Assembly: GCA_039881045.1 (NCBI GenBank) | Contig: JAYWVB010000008.1 | Location: forward strand, 930,001 to 994,000 | Direction: 5' to 3' | Length of the DNA: 64,000 nucleotides | DNA from: Chaetomium olivaceum | Taxonomy: Eukaryota > Ascomycota > Sordariomycetes > Sordariales > Chaetomiaceae | Shown: piece after piece, positions 32,401-45,406 of the stretch | Layout: each line of letters starts with the position of its first letter | Position numbering within the stretch: the stretch's first letter is position 1 | The notes under the pieces: generated by a model | The model's database searches: none | What the model was told of the DNA's origin: nothing | What the model saw: the letters and a program-made list of their open reading frames with translations, nothing else | Made by a program: the position numbers and the translations under genes

Positions 32401-35400
32401 CGCTCTTTGCCGAGCCCACCAAGGACGACACACCTGTTCCCGAGTCCCACTTGGATACAACCGTCCAAGATGACGGTGTGCCGATGGAGGAGAAGTCGTT
32501 TGATGAGTCCAACATGGGATTCAATGACATGACCATGTCGTCAACCATGGTCTCCGAGACGACCGATACGAAGGCCACCGTGAGCCCATCTGAACCCTCA
32601 CCGGACCATGCCACATTGAAATGGGCACCATTCGAGTTCAAGAACAACGACGACGTGCAAGCTTTCAACGACGCAAGGCCATTTGACCCCGAGGCGTTCA
32701 AGCCTGCCCACAAGAAGTCACTATCTGCTACGGCCATAGCTTTCGTACCTGGTGCACCGGTCTGGGCCGCTGCCGCTGAACAGGCCGCAGACACTGCTTC
32801 TGAGAAGATTGCCAATCAACCTGCCAACGTGTCCGCTTCTCCAGAAACAGATGCGACAGCAGAGCCTGAACCAGCAGTGGCCGCTGAGGAGGAATTGGAG
32901 ACCCCAGAGGAACTAGTGGTGGAGTCCGTTGAGAAGCCAGTGGAAGAACAAGTACTGTCCGACCCTGTTCCTCCACCAGCGGCTGCTCCCGAACCGCCAG
33001 CCGCCGTTGAGAGCATCACCGTTCCTGAGCACGCCCAAGCTCCACCGGCCCAGCCGCCGAAGCGTCGTGGTCTCGCCGCTTCCCGCTTCGCTTCTCCTCC
33101 GTCGCCGACGGAAGAAGACCAGCCGGCCGAGGTGGAACGCGCCGTCTCGCCTTCCGTTTCTGAGAAGCTACATACCCCATCAACTGTCGAACATGACGAA
33201 CCTGCGGCAGGCGATTTGGTCGTGGAGCAGTCCATGGCTGATATCGACGAGGTGATGCGTATGATGAATGACGACCCGGATATGGGGGTGAACAGGACAT
33301 ATGACGACCAGTCACAGTGGCAAGAAGCGAGTCCGATTCGCCCGTCTGCTCTTGTTACCGACTCCTCGCCTACCCGCCTGCCTCCTCCGAGTTACGCGCG
33401 CAGTGACGCTCCCAGCCCCAGCCAAGCTGACTATCCTCATTCGCCGGCACTCGACCTGGAAGATCCCTTCATCGACCCCTCCCGCAGCGGCCAGTCCGCC
33501 GAGGGCGCCGTTCACCGTCTCAATGGCAGCGAGAGTGTACCAGCTAGTGACTGGGAAGGCGTCTTCAGCGAGTCGGAGCAAACCAAGCTCGAGTCGCGTG
33601 TCGCCTTCTTCGACGGCCGTGTTAATGAGCTTGTCGGTGGCCTGCTCGCTGCCCGTCTTGGGCCGCTTGAGCGGACGCTAGACAGCATTAACCACGCTTT
33701 GTCAAGACGGGCGCCATCCATCCGCCGAGAACGGGGCAGCTTCTCTGTCGAAGTTCGCGAGAGTGACGCTGATGACGAAGATGATGAGGTCCCCGGTCCG
33801 CCTCGCTCCATGAGCCCGCGTCGGGACCGCAAGATGGACCAGATCCGTGCTGTCATTCTGGACGCCATTGCCTCACAGCGCCGGAATCCGCTCGCCGAGT
33901 CATCGTCGCCCCTTGACAACTCTTTTGTCTTGAAAGCAATCGAGGAGATGAAGGAGCACCTGGGCCAATCGCTCCAGCCTGCCCTTCGCAGCGAAGACTT
34001 CAAGAGCATGATTGAGGATGTCGTGGAGCGCCGCGTACCGCCCCCGCCGCCTGCTACGGACAAGGATGAGCAGATGAACGAGCTCCAAGCCCGCGTTGCT
34101 GAACTCGAACAGCGGCTCCGCGCCGAGGAGACCAAGGCCGCAGCTGAGGTTTCTGCCAGGCGCGCTGCTGAAGACCGGGCGGCAGAGGCGGATCGTGAAC
34201 TCCAATCTGCGGCCACCAAGATCGAGGTTGAGATGGTAAACAAGAGCGCCTTGACCCAGCGCATTGCTGACTTGGAAGATCGGGCGCAGCACGCGGAGGC
34301 CGACGCAAAACAGCAGGTCGATGGCAGACGGGCGGCCGAAGACCGGCTTTCTGAGGTGCAGCGCCTCCTTCGGATATCGGCCGAGGAGGAGACACGGCTT
34401 AGAGAGCTTGTCGACGAGAAGGACGAGAAGATCAAGGCGGCTGAGGCTATCCAGGGCCAGAGTGCCGTGCGTCTCACCGTCTTGGAGGCTAGCCAGGCCA
34501 CTGCTCTTAAGTCTCAGGGTGAGGCGCAGAACCGCATCAACGCCCTCGAGGCTGATGCCCGCGAGGCACGCAAGGAGGCCCAGCATTGGCGCTCTGAGAC
34601 CGACCGCATCGTCGACATCATCAAACGCCGCGACACGGATCTCGCTCACGCCCTCGACGAAAACAAGGCTATGCACAAGCTCATCGACACCCTGGGCACT
34701 CAGCTGGAGGAGAACCAGCGTGTGCGTGATACCTGGCGCACCAAGTTCATTTCTATGCAAGACGAGATGGCCCAGGCGGCGAAGGAGATCACCGAGGAGA
34801 ACGCTCGCCGTTCCAAGAAGGAACAAGCGCTACTCGCACGGCAAGAAGTTCTTGATGCCAGATTACAAGCTGAGGCAAGGACGCGCGAGCGTATCGAGAC
34901 GGAACTCGAGAGGTTGGAGATGGGTGAGCGCCAAGGTATGCGGGCCGTTTCCGAGTGTAAGAGGCTTGAGGGTCTCGTCGCCGAGCTGCGCACCGAGAAC
35001 CACAAGCTCCACCAGAGCTCTCTCCGCTACCAGGCCGAGTTCCAGGAGGCCAGAGAATCCGGTGCTCGTGAAGTCCAGCGCACTCGTGACGCGATGCAGG
35101 CCGAGGTGGAGAATGCCAACCACCAGGTCAACGTCGCCCGTGAGGAGCTCGAGGACCAGGTGTCGAGACTCCGGTCCCAGCTCGATCAGGTCAAGTTGGA
35201 TGCCGACACGGCCAAGGCTCGCCACGACATGCTGCTAGAGGAGGCGCAGAACTCGAAGCAGGTCAGCCACGACGAGCTGGTGCGCAAGCATCAGAATGAG
35301 GTTGAGGACCTGCAGGCACGCTACGAACGCCAACTCAGCAACACGACAGAAGACGCGCAGAGAGCTGAGCAGAACCTCTTGGAACGCCTCAGCATCTCCA

Positions 35401-36479
35401 CGTCCAAGTCGGAGCATCTGCAGGACAAGGTGGCGCATCTGCAAGAGAAGCTGGAGATCGCCCAGGAAGCCGCCCGAGCCGCCGCACTGGCTGCGAAGTC
35501 GGCCTCCGGGCCCGAGGCTATCATTTCTCAACAGAAGCCTGCCGTCCCGGTCACGTCTGCTGCTCCTGTTTCTGCACGTCAGCACGAGCTTCCTGAGAGG
35601 ATCTCGCCGCAAGCTCTGCGCGAGTCCATCATGGTGCTCCAGGAGCAGCTGCAAGAACGCGAGCAGACGATCGAGGCGCTGGAGTCCAAGCTTTCCCAGG
35701 TCGATCCAGAGGCCGAGACCAAGATTTCGAAGCGCGATGACGAGATCATCTGGCTGCTGCGCGAACTTCTTGCCGTCAGGCATTCGGATCTCCAGGACAT
35801 AATCGGCGCCCTGAGCCGAGACGACTACGACAAGAACGCTGTCAAGGACGCAGCCATCCGCCTCAAGGCGAACCTGCAAATGGAGGAACAGGAACGCGAG
35901 CGGGCGATGAACGGCGGCTCATCTATCAAGTTGCCCAACATCGCAGCCACGATCCAGGCGGCAACCCCTCGGGTCGCTCAAGCGGTCGGTCCGTTGGCCG
36001 CAGCATGGGGTAACTGGCGGAAGGCGCGCGACCTCGGCAGCGCCCTGTCGACCCCTGCTCCCGCCAGCGGACGGAACACGAACTCGACGCCCTCGCGCGC
36101 CAGCCCCGCCTCGAGCAACAGTCTGCTCGGCGGGCTTCTGACGCCCCCGGCATCCCACGTGAACCAGACCCCGACGGCCCGGTCCAGGCAGCGCAGCACA
36201 ACACAACAGCAGCAGCAGCCGACCGCCTTCTCCAGCACCGGCCGCCGCTTCACGGCGCAGGACCTCGCCAACAGGCCCAGGCCGCCACCCCGTTCGTCGG
36301 CTTCGCCTTCCCTCTCGGACTCCTCCCAAGGCAAGGCCCCGGCGACGATGCAGGAGTCGACGCCGCGCCGGCGTCCGCTCGCTGATCCTGTCACGCCTCC
36401 CATGATGCGCCCCAACGCGTACGACGATGATGCCCAGGTGGAGGACTTTGATGATACTGGTTTTTTTGAGGAGGATTAA
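29412..36479 (+). CDS. Giant coiled-coil scaffold protein of filamentous fungi, N-terminus unresolved
   Basis: Two joined exons (29412-30682 and 30736-36479; the split codon gives LPDLNAWKRY) encode at least 2,337 residues. The visible start SWDLYKSSPTVSPALSSAST and a block at about residue 326 onward (PWKGKNILVLLPRDDQRG, then LRSWQELGYDIDGFDLYEP, then VTLLPD-like DWTVLLPDLN and EAKLRALGVSFGDE) are conserved features I associate with a filamentous-fungal family often loosely labelled myosin-heavy-chain-like. A long Pro/Ser/Ala disordered centre follows. Continuous coiled coil starts near visible residue 1531 (DEQMNELQARVAELEQRL) and ends near 2018. The C-terminus has a poly-Gln stretch and an acidic tail (VEDFDDTGFFEED). 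There is no myosin motor domain. The function is unknown; a structural or cortical scaffold is a guess. The frame has no ATG before about 30193, so the initiator is in an upstream exon. Confidence 0.78.
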
Positions 36480-39400
36480 TTGTGGTGTGGAGAGGTGATG
36501 GAGATGACCACACAAACTTTCTGAACAAACTGAACCGATCTTTTTTTCTTTGTGATATTTCCTTGCGTCAAGCTGAGATGGAGAAAATTATGGAGCGGAT
36601 CGCATGGTAGATATGATGTGCCAGCAAACGGCGGCAGGTGATGGTGGCGGCGGCGGCGGCGGTAATGTTTTCGGAGTCGCTTCTTTCCTTGTGTTTTGTT
36701 TCCTTGGTTCTTCTTGTTTTTTTCCTTCGAACGAAACCCTTCTTGTTGTTGCTATTGCGCTTCGTTTTTAACTCTTACTTCACTTTGCTCTGCTTTTGCT
36801 TTCTTTTGCTCAAGCAGCAAGCCATTCTTTGAGACTGGAGACTGTACTAGAATGATACCCCCCCCCCCAACCCTTCTGATATCCCATTTTTATTGTTCCG
36901 ATTGTTGTTGTTAGTTTCTGGACCAGTTTGTACCCCAAGCCTCCGGTTTGTTGAGAGCTTAGGCGAGTCCTGATGTGAGGTTTATAAGTAGTTAATATTT
37001 CTGTTGTGGTACCTAGTACAATTACACCCCTCTTGAAGCATGTTAAATTTAGTTGATGTCTTGGCTTGTTGTCTCTAGTGGTGTTTACGAGGCCTTGTGA
37101 TGATAGATGTTGGGTGTATTTTGAGAGCAAAGTCATAGTCAAGGCGGGAGATGCCAATAGTTTATTGATGATAGAGTGATGTGCCGTATGAATGTGAGAG
37201 ACACACTGCAATACGGTTTCATATCTCTTCCTATCTCTACAGGTTCGTGACAACAGATGCCTGCGTAGTAGCGATCTAATATGTATTCAACGCACGTTTC
37301 GTTATGTATGTTGATGACATCTGTGTCGTAATTCTTCATAATCACCCGCTACTATGACGCAGTTGTTCGACGTGTCTTGTATGGTTTTCCTAGGGCGGTA
37401 GTGGTGGTAACCCCGTCGGCAGATGATAGGCAGGTACCTATGTAGTATGCGGAGTGAGGCCTGTAGTAGATGAGTGTGGAGTGATGAGACAACGAGCGCA
37501 AAGTATCAACATGCGTAGAGATAGTCTTGATGCCGTTGTCCCGCTGCTAACTTCAGCAATACCACCCACAGGCCAAAACCAACCCAATATGCCATTGGGA
37601 GTCAATAGTATGTTAACTACATACAATGGTTGGACCAGATTTTGGTGTACATACCCCTGAGCGTTTATTTACGTTAGGGATTGACGTCACACAAGTTGAG
37701 CGATGTTGACTTGGGCAATCTTTTTGACTCCTGTTAGTCGCCCTCGACTTGGGTTAGGCCGGGCAGTTTTCAGCGATGATTATAGTATGATTTGATGACC
37801 CGTTCACCATTTTGGGGTTCTAAGACTGCGGGTGGTGTCTCTCTTGCTCCGAATCCTCATCTAGTCGGTCGATCATAATGTTTCACCGGCAGAGAGCATC
37901 GGCGATGCTCATCACGTTAGTATGCTGAGACGGAGAAAGCAAGAATTGCCGATGTCATCACCGGGAACGATTCCGAGAAGCTGTGGACGATGGCTCAGCT
38001 GCGGGTACATGCTGGGTGCATCAAGACGAAGCGTATGCCTGTCTCATAGATGGGACGAGGAGCCGGGACCGTGCCTGTTCGGGTCCTGTCGATATCACGT
38101 CTTTGCATCAATCAGGACATGGCCGTCATGTTGTGTGACCAGGGTGATTGCATATGCCGCTGCCCGCCGAGGCTCCTCGACCGCTCTTTCAGCTTTCCGT
38201 ATATGCTTCTTTCGGCATTTTCAAGGACCTTACCGCGTCAGCGTCAGCAGCGGTAACCCGGTAGTTCCCGTCCACCAAAGGAACTTGGAAAGTGAACATA
38301 TTTGGTGAGAGCCCAATAGAGCACATCAAGAGCACATCAGGGGGGCTTCAGCCTTCGAACGGACTTGCTGCCGGTTCCGTCTTGTCTCCGGCTTGCCCCC
38401 CCGGGCTCCCATCGGAGGCAGATCTGAGATCGGGGCTGGGTGCAGGTCCCGAGGATTTAAGGTGAATTCTGGGTTCTTGGGGCTGCAGCCTAAAGTGTCA
38501 AATCTGTGGAGAGCTGTCCTATTTTGGCAGGTGCCAACAGGAAGGTGGGAGGTGGCTTTCTTGGTTGCCGCCCGCCGGGAATGGCTTCAAACCCGCCCGT
38601 CCGGTAGCGACGCCATATCCGTCGAGGTAGCGTTAGGGGGGGCGCCAGACACGTGTGTGGGCGGTGTGTGTGGCCGCCTTAGTTGCCGGTCACGATTTCG
38701 GAGGCGCTCTTTGGAGGTTGCTTTTGCTGCATCGCCGGCTGGTATTCGTGGTTAGGTCGTCCCCTCCCTCTCGGCGGTGAGGACATGAAAGCAAAGAAAG
38801 AATGCGAGGATGCCTTGGCCATTGGGCACTGGTTGCTGGCATTGATTGCTGGCATCGATTGATGGGGCTCATTGATTGATCGATTGCACAAACCTTTTGA
38901 GTTCCTGGTCCATTTCCATTCCAACCGAATTAAGCGTCCAATTCCCGACGATATGCAGGTGTAATATTGGGAACTTTTTGGCCTCCTCTGGCCTCCTTTG
39001 GCCGTGGGATTTCGGGGTTTCCCGGCGTGCTGCGTGCTGGGTGCGCAGCGCGCAAGATATATACGAAGGAGTTGGTTAGTCAGTTCGTTACCGTCTCGAG
39101 CCTTTTTGCATTTGTTGCTTTCAGCAAAGCATTGATTCAACTGGTGCCGCGAAGATCCCTTCTCTTTCTCTCTGCAACACGGTCCTGTAGGTTAATTTCA
39201 ATACTGTGTGGGTCAGGGTTGGCCAAGTCTGTGCTCAACAGCAGAAGCGCGACCCCACTAGAGCACCAGTCGCGTTGTGGCTTCCTGCGGCACGCCATTT
39301 CCAGCTTCCTCCCACTTTTTTCTCTTCAGCAGTCCCAACAGCCGGTGAGTGTTTCGACAGAATTTTTCGGGACAGGTCAAAATGACGGGGATTTGGTGTG

Positions 39401-42400
39401 ATGATAGTTTGCGGGAATTTACGCAATCACAACCGACCCTTGCCGCGGAGGGGAGTGGTGGCCGGAGCTTGTCCAACCTGGCTCGGTTCCCCCAATGTGA
39501 CGATCGATCAACCTGCGTTGAGCACCGGAACCAATCCAGTTAGTGTGTCACTATTTTTGACATGCGACTCCCCTGATCGTCAGCGGCGAGATTGTTGCTC
39601 CTCAAGCGCATGTCGAACAGCAACCTGCTCCCAGTTCGAAGGACCGTGGGACGCCACTCACCCAAGATCTCGCAACGGATCTTAGCGTCAGTGGTGACCG
39701 TTAACGTCAACCTTGTTTGACGCCACGCAGCTTCGACTCTGGGGGGGCCCAGACGAGCCGCGACGACGAGCCCATCGGCCAACGGTTTAGTTAGTTACAC
39801 TAACTGGGAGCTCCGACCTCTCGGGGAACTACCATGTAGAGAACATCGACAGGAAATTGGTCGCCGCCACGAAAGCCGATTCCCCCAAACATTATCCGCA
39901 AACCAGCAGAACGAAACAACCACCGAACCGGAAAAGTTGGGTCGGGGAACACAAGGAGATGCGAGCGCATCCATGTGGTGCGAGTGTGACAGGTCCATCC
40001 CTTCCCCAGCTGCGCTTGAGAGGCACGGGTCGATCACACGAACAAGTTGAGAAGCCCGACCTGGTATGTCGAAACCTCCCTTTACTTGTACAAGGTTCAT
40101 CATGGTCGCTGTGTGCACAGTTGTTAATGAACGACCATTCAGAAGAGACAGCATGACATGGTTGGTCGCTTGCTCCAACCCCCTCGTCAAAAATTCCCGA
40201 ATGGAGGAAGGGCTCGAACGATGCATCGCAGCAAGTGCCATCTCCGATTTCCCTGTTAGTCTGCCTCCGCGATACCAAGTATTTTCCATGCGCAAACCCA
40301 TATCCTCGCGCGCAGCTCCGGCTTCGTATGTTAGATTGAGCGCTGTATGTACATAACTATCGTGGCCGGCACTCCTGGACACGTTGAACCATGAACCATA
40401 AGGGACGCTCTCCCTCTCCCTCTCCCTCTCCGCTCGCTGGCGCGGTTTGTTGCTGCGCGTCTCGCACCCCAAATGCTTCTTTGAAGCATCGTCCTTGCTT
40501 GGCATTGGTCTGTCGAAGAGAGCACCCGCCCAGACACAGTGCAATGCAGACGGCAGCAGAGAAACTAGTGGTGCCCAGCCGCCAACCGGGGAGAGAGACC
40601 CAATGGACCCTTGTCCGTCACCTCCCTGCAATCAGATCCCGGGCCTCAGCTGAATGCACGCCTGCGGGGGGCTTCCCGAAGGACAACGGCAGTGATCAAG
40701 TGAAGGACGCCCCCGGCGATGCTACCGACGCGCGGTTCCCGAGAGACGGTACACAACAGTCAGACGGATCTCGTCGAGCTTCAGACCCGATACCTTCACA
40801 GGCTGTGAGGTTCTTGGGGGGCGCGCGGGCGCCATGGCAGATCGACGAAACCCTATCCAGGAAAGGCAAGGTAAGCAGATTAAGCGGGCGGGAGGCGCAA
40901 ATGCCCCATGCGCCGCGCGCGGACGGTCGCAAATGCCAGCGCCATGGGAAGGCTGTCAATTGTCAATGCACGCAAACGGGTCGGGGACAAGCCTGCATAT
41001 CCCGTGCCTAGCGCTGTGGTATTGAGTCGCTCGCTCGCTTCAGATATAACAGAAGTGGTATTATTAAACCCACGGCAAAGACACCGTGTTGATCTCCGTT
41101 TTGCTACGATATGCCCACGGAGAACAAATTGTCAAAGCTTCAATGTTGCGGACTGATAGGCGAACGTCTAGTCCCGATGGAGAACAACTGCATTTCGTCA
41201 AAGGGGGGTGCCAAGGGGGGGGGGGTAAGGCAACACCGGTGACTGGGGCTCCAGCTGAGGCTGGTTTTCCAGGGGTAGACCTACTTGATCCCTGTATTTT
41301 TCGACAGCGCAAGCGACTTTTTCACAACCAGACCGGAGCACGACTCCCCTCTTCTTGCTGCGCGGCGGTTGCCGTAAAAAGGCACGCCTCCACGTTACCC
41401 TGGTGGTGGGAGGAACCGCCTGGCGCCCCCGGACTGCCGGCATCGAGATAACTACGGCCAGGGCAAAGACGGGCAGCGGGGCTTGAATTTGGGTTTAAAC
41501 CGGTGTGGAGCCTCATCCCTGCTGCAAATCATGCTTTTTCGACACGCCCGCGGAGAGAGAAACACAAGCCGCTATCCCCAGATGAATACCGGAACGCGGC
41601 ACTCGAGCGGGCGTCTCGTCCTGCGGGATGTCATCGTGGACCCCATCCCGCGCTGCTGCTCGTCCCAATGCCCGCGGCAGAGGACACGAATGACCAACTT
41701 TCTGGAACCTGGCCACGTTTCTTGGGGGTTCTTGTTGGGATAAGCGGATCTGTCGAGCTGAAGGAACTGGACACATCCATCCCATGCCCGAAGCACGCGG
41801 TCTGCACCCCGGACAGCGGTCAACCTTGGTAAGATTTGGGCAAGCAGGCGAGAGGCGCAGGCAGCTTCTCGCTTCGTCGACACCTCCTAAAACATGCTTC
41901 CGGAAGGTTTGCTCAACGCGCTGGGAGCATGTTATGCAGGCTTGGATTCGCCCATGTCTACCAAGACGGCAAACCTGCACTAGTACAGTTTCTTTTGATA
42001 GCCAGAACGCTTCCCTCCCGTTCCCCGTCCCACCGGGCTCCTTGAGAGTTCCAGCCTTTGTCCACTCAGGAGTGATCCCCTCCTCAGGGCGGTGGAGGTC
42101 TTTCCCAGAAACGCAGGCTATGCCGGATTTGGACGTCTCTGCTGGGCTGGACCTTCTGAGGTGTTTCCCTTTCATGCCCACCTAGACACACCCCCTCCTC
42201 GCTTTGGGTTCACTTGGCTGGGCACGCTCCCACGCAGAGCGCAAGGGACCCCCCCTTCCCGGTCTGCCACATCCCCCTTGTCCGGGGAACTGGGTACTTT
42301 CCCCCAACTGTGGGAACCTTGCACTAGTCACTTTGACCGATGCTGGGGGGGTGTGGGATCATGGAGAGAAAATGGCGAAAGAGACTTCTTCATATCGTCG

Positions 42401-43870
42401 GTCTTCAGAGAGCTGTGACCTGAGCACACCCAGGTACTTGCAATAAAACGTTAGTGTCTGTAGGTCATCCTCAAGCAGCCACAACACCTACAGAATACCT
42501 ACACCTAACCTGGCACGCACTACGAATCCGGTTTCCCCCCAGACGAAACACGGAAAACATACGTCAACCAGGAGCCCCGGGATTCGTTCTTTCCTGGCTT
42601 GTTTAAACCTTCCAACTTGAACTGATTTTTTGAGTTAACTACCCCCTAATCACGGCAGGAACGTAAGGCTGTGTGCGGGTCTGCCTGCCCAAATCTGCCT
42701 GAGGTGTTCTGTTCCTGCCCGGGTGGTGGGCAGCTTGAGATGAATCACGACTTCTCGGGCCATACCATACCTAAAACCTCGACCTCCACTTCCTACTCCT
42801 ACACTACCAACATAACCTGGAAGGTACACTACCAACACGGTGATGAGTGACTCGTCAAATACCAGCGCCCATTTGTTGCACTCGCTCGCGCTCTGTGTTG
42901 CTGTGGCTCATTCAACCATTCCTGGACCCCTGCGCGCCTATCCAGTCACTGCATCCAGTACCCATCAGAGCGTTCTTCCTGAGACCCCAATTTCCAACCC
43001 GACTGCAAAAAGAAACGCGTGACTCGCTCATCTCGCAGCCTCCCACCAAGTCTTTCAGCCCTTCCGCACTAGGGTCTTCTCAGGCTCTCTGGGATTGCCC
43101 CCAAAAACCAACCAAGCCTTCCCCCCGGTCCCGAACCACCACACCCACGCCCCCCCCCCCTTGTTGAGCACAAAGCGACAAGGCACGACGAGCACGAGGA
43201 GGCAACCCCAAGCTTCACAAGTACCGACGCCCACTTATCTCCCACACCCTGGCCAGATCAGAGAAGGAGGTTTTTATCTCTCAGAAACAAGACACAAAAA
43301 GACGAACCAGTCCCGGCTTGTTCCTCGCACGCCCCCGGCACCCCCAAGCTCTGGTGCGAACAGGGTCCCGAACCCGACAGTTCCAATATCCAATAATCGG
43401 GAACACCATATTTTGGACATTGATCGACACTCCACACCTTGTTCGCGACCGAACCCAAACATCTGGATGTCCAGACCGTGAAGCCCTGAAAACATTAAAG
43501 CCGTGCGCCTCCCCCCCCTGGATGGCGGTCCATCCGGCGTTGTGGCTTCAGCCTTCTTGACGAGCCTTGTCTGCACGCTTCCAACGCCCTCGGCCGTTGA
43601 CCCCATTCTTCAACAACTCCAGCAGTCGAACATCGAAAGAGAGACTGACGTTTCAAGGCTCCCGACGAAGCCCTTCCCAATCCAGACTGTCGTCCTACGT
43701 GTTCCAGCATCAGCACAGTTCCCACTTTGGACATTGCGAACCCGCGGAGAAGGACTACCGCAGCAATCAGAACGGAGTTGGACGATCAAGACGTTTCGGT
43801 ATTACTCGAACCGCACCGTCCAGTGTCCACTTCACGCCGCTAAAGGCGCACTATCATCCAGCACAGAGAT
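36480..43870. other. Gene-poor 7.4 kb between the scaffold gene and the C2H2 regulator
   Basis: No frame shows a recognisable domain. The largest (39795-40631 minus) contains a microsatellite-coded RERERE run and unnatural composition. A T-rich stretch (36690-36830) and a C run at 36858-36868 mark the scaffold 3' flank, and 36900-37800 is AT-richer. From about 42.8 kb the plus strand is C/T/A-rich, as expected for the promoter and long leader of the C2H2 gene. Confidence 0.5.
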
Positions 43871-45406
43871 ATGGGAGCCTCGACCGTGGCCTCCCACAGA
43901 CCACTCCCACTTCCGGAGACTCAAAGTACGCGATACCCCAACCATGCTGCTGCGGCCATGGCCACAATCCCAAGTGACAGTCGTTCTGCGGCCCAGCCAG
44001 CCTCGCGTTTCGCAAGCGCTGCCCCTCGACCGCCACCCCTGACTCACTCCATTCCTGCCCCATTATCCTCCAACACCGACACCACAAACATCTCAACCCC
44101 CCAAAACCCCAGTGTTCTGACTCCTTCAGGAGTAATGTCCGACGGTTTCAACCCGTCAGGGGCTCACGCCAGCAGCAGCCCGCAGACTTCCCAGCCCGGA
44201 GGCTCGCTATACTACTCGGGCCACATGACGGGCTCCTGGCCAACGCCGGGCTTGTCCCAGCCCCCTGCGTACACGTATGGGAATTCTGGCTCCGGCGCCG
44301 CTAGCTCCGGCCCGCTTGCTCAACCGCCGTATAATCGAACATCGGCATCCTACGGCTCAGCCCCTTCGCCATCCCACCAGCACTTCCCCAGCCGCCCTTC
44401 AACATCGGCCCCGAACGGCGAAACCGTACCAGCACCGCACTCGTACCAGAACCAGCCAAGCTTTCCAAGCCCAGGAGGCGTTGGGGGATCGGGGGCCGGC
44501 GGTGGAGGCAGCCTCGGGTCGCCGCTCAACGCCTCTGGGGGGAATCAGCCCATGCTCGGCAACCAGACCCAGAACGCGCCACGTCAAGCGCCGACCGGAG
44601 AGAACAACTCGGGAGGCGGGCCCGGCACGACACAAGACGGGGGCTCCTACCGTTCGCCGGCTACCTACTACCCACAAACGACGGCACCACAGCAGTCCTC
44701 CTTTTCTTCTTACGCCACGCCAACGACGCAGCCATCGCCAACAACTGCCTCTCCCGCTACGTCTTCCGGGTCCGTTCCACGAGGCGCTGGCTCAATTCCA
44801 GCAATGGCCCCGCCGCTACAGTATCCAGGCGCACGCGGCCACCCGGTACAAGCTATGGTGTCGTACACGTCATATAGTCCGACGTCGGGCCCAGTCATGA
44901 GCAATATGCACCACCCAGGAGCTCCTTTGTCTATGGTTGGCGGCATGTCGACCATGTCAAGCTACAGCCATCATTCGGGGTTGTCTTCTCATCATACGCA
45001 TCCCCTTTACGTCCACCACCCAGGTGGTCCAGCGCCACAGTCCGAGCGCCCCTTCAAGTGCAACGAGTGTCCCCAAGCCTTCAACAGGAATCACGACTTG
45101 AAGCGCCATCAGAGAATACACCTGGCTGTCAAGCCGTTCGGGTGTGAAGATTGCGAGAAGAGGTTTTCAAGGAAAGACGCACTGAAGGTGAGTTGAACCA
45201 CATACCGCGGCCTGTTGGACTTCTTCCTGTGACGCCGTACTGACCTTGCCTAGCGTCATAAGCTCGTTAAGGGGTGCGGCAGCACATCACCTCCAGGAGC
45301 AGCCGCCGCTCCCACCGGCGGTAACGAAGGTGCCCCGGACGATCGCAATGCTGCGGCAGGCGGCGACAAGGACCACAGCCCGAAATCGATAAAGAAGGAG
45401 ATTTGA
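43871..45406 (+). CDS. C2H2 zinc-finger transcription factor
   Basis: Two exons, 43871-45187 and 45254-45406, give 489 residues. About 390 residues of Ser/Pro/Gly/Gln/His-rich disordered sequence precede two adjacent fingers: FKCNECPQAFNRNHDLKRH (C-x2-C-x12-H-x3-H) and FGCEDCEKRFSRKDALK|RH, finishing with KLVKGC so that the last ligand is cysteine. The 66-base intron cuts the second finger between K and R. The short tail is acidic and then basic, ending SPKSIKKEI. This finger pair is common in fungal C2H2 regulators, but I do not assign an orthologue. A second ATG at 43958 (MATIPSDSRSA) has a better context (GCGGCCATGGCC) and may be the true start, shortening the protein by 29 residues. A nuclear DNA-binding role is inferred from the fingers. 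Confidence 0.85.

Noticed and set aside
33512..34826. Long minus-strand open frames of 308-329 codons inside the scaffold gene
   Set aside because: They lie antisense to a continuous, coiled-coil coding frame and have Ser/Arg-rich shadow composition.
39795..40631. Minus-strand frame of 278 codons
   Set aside because: No domain or signal; contains a microsatellite RERERE run and lacks coding character.
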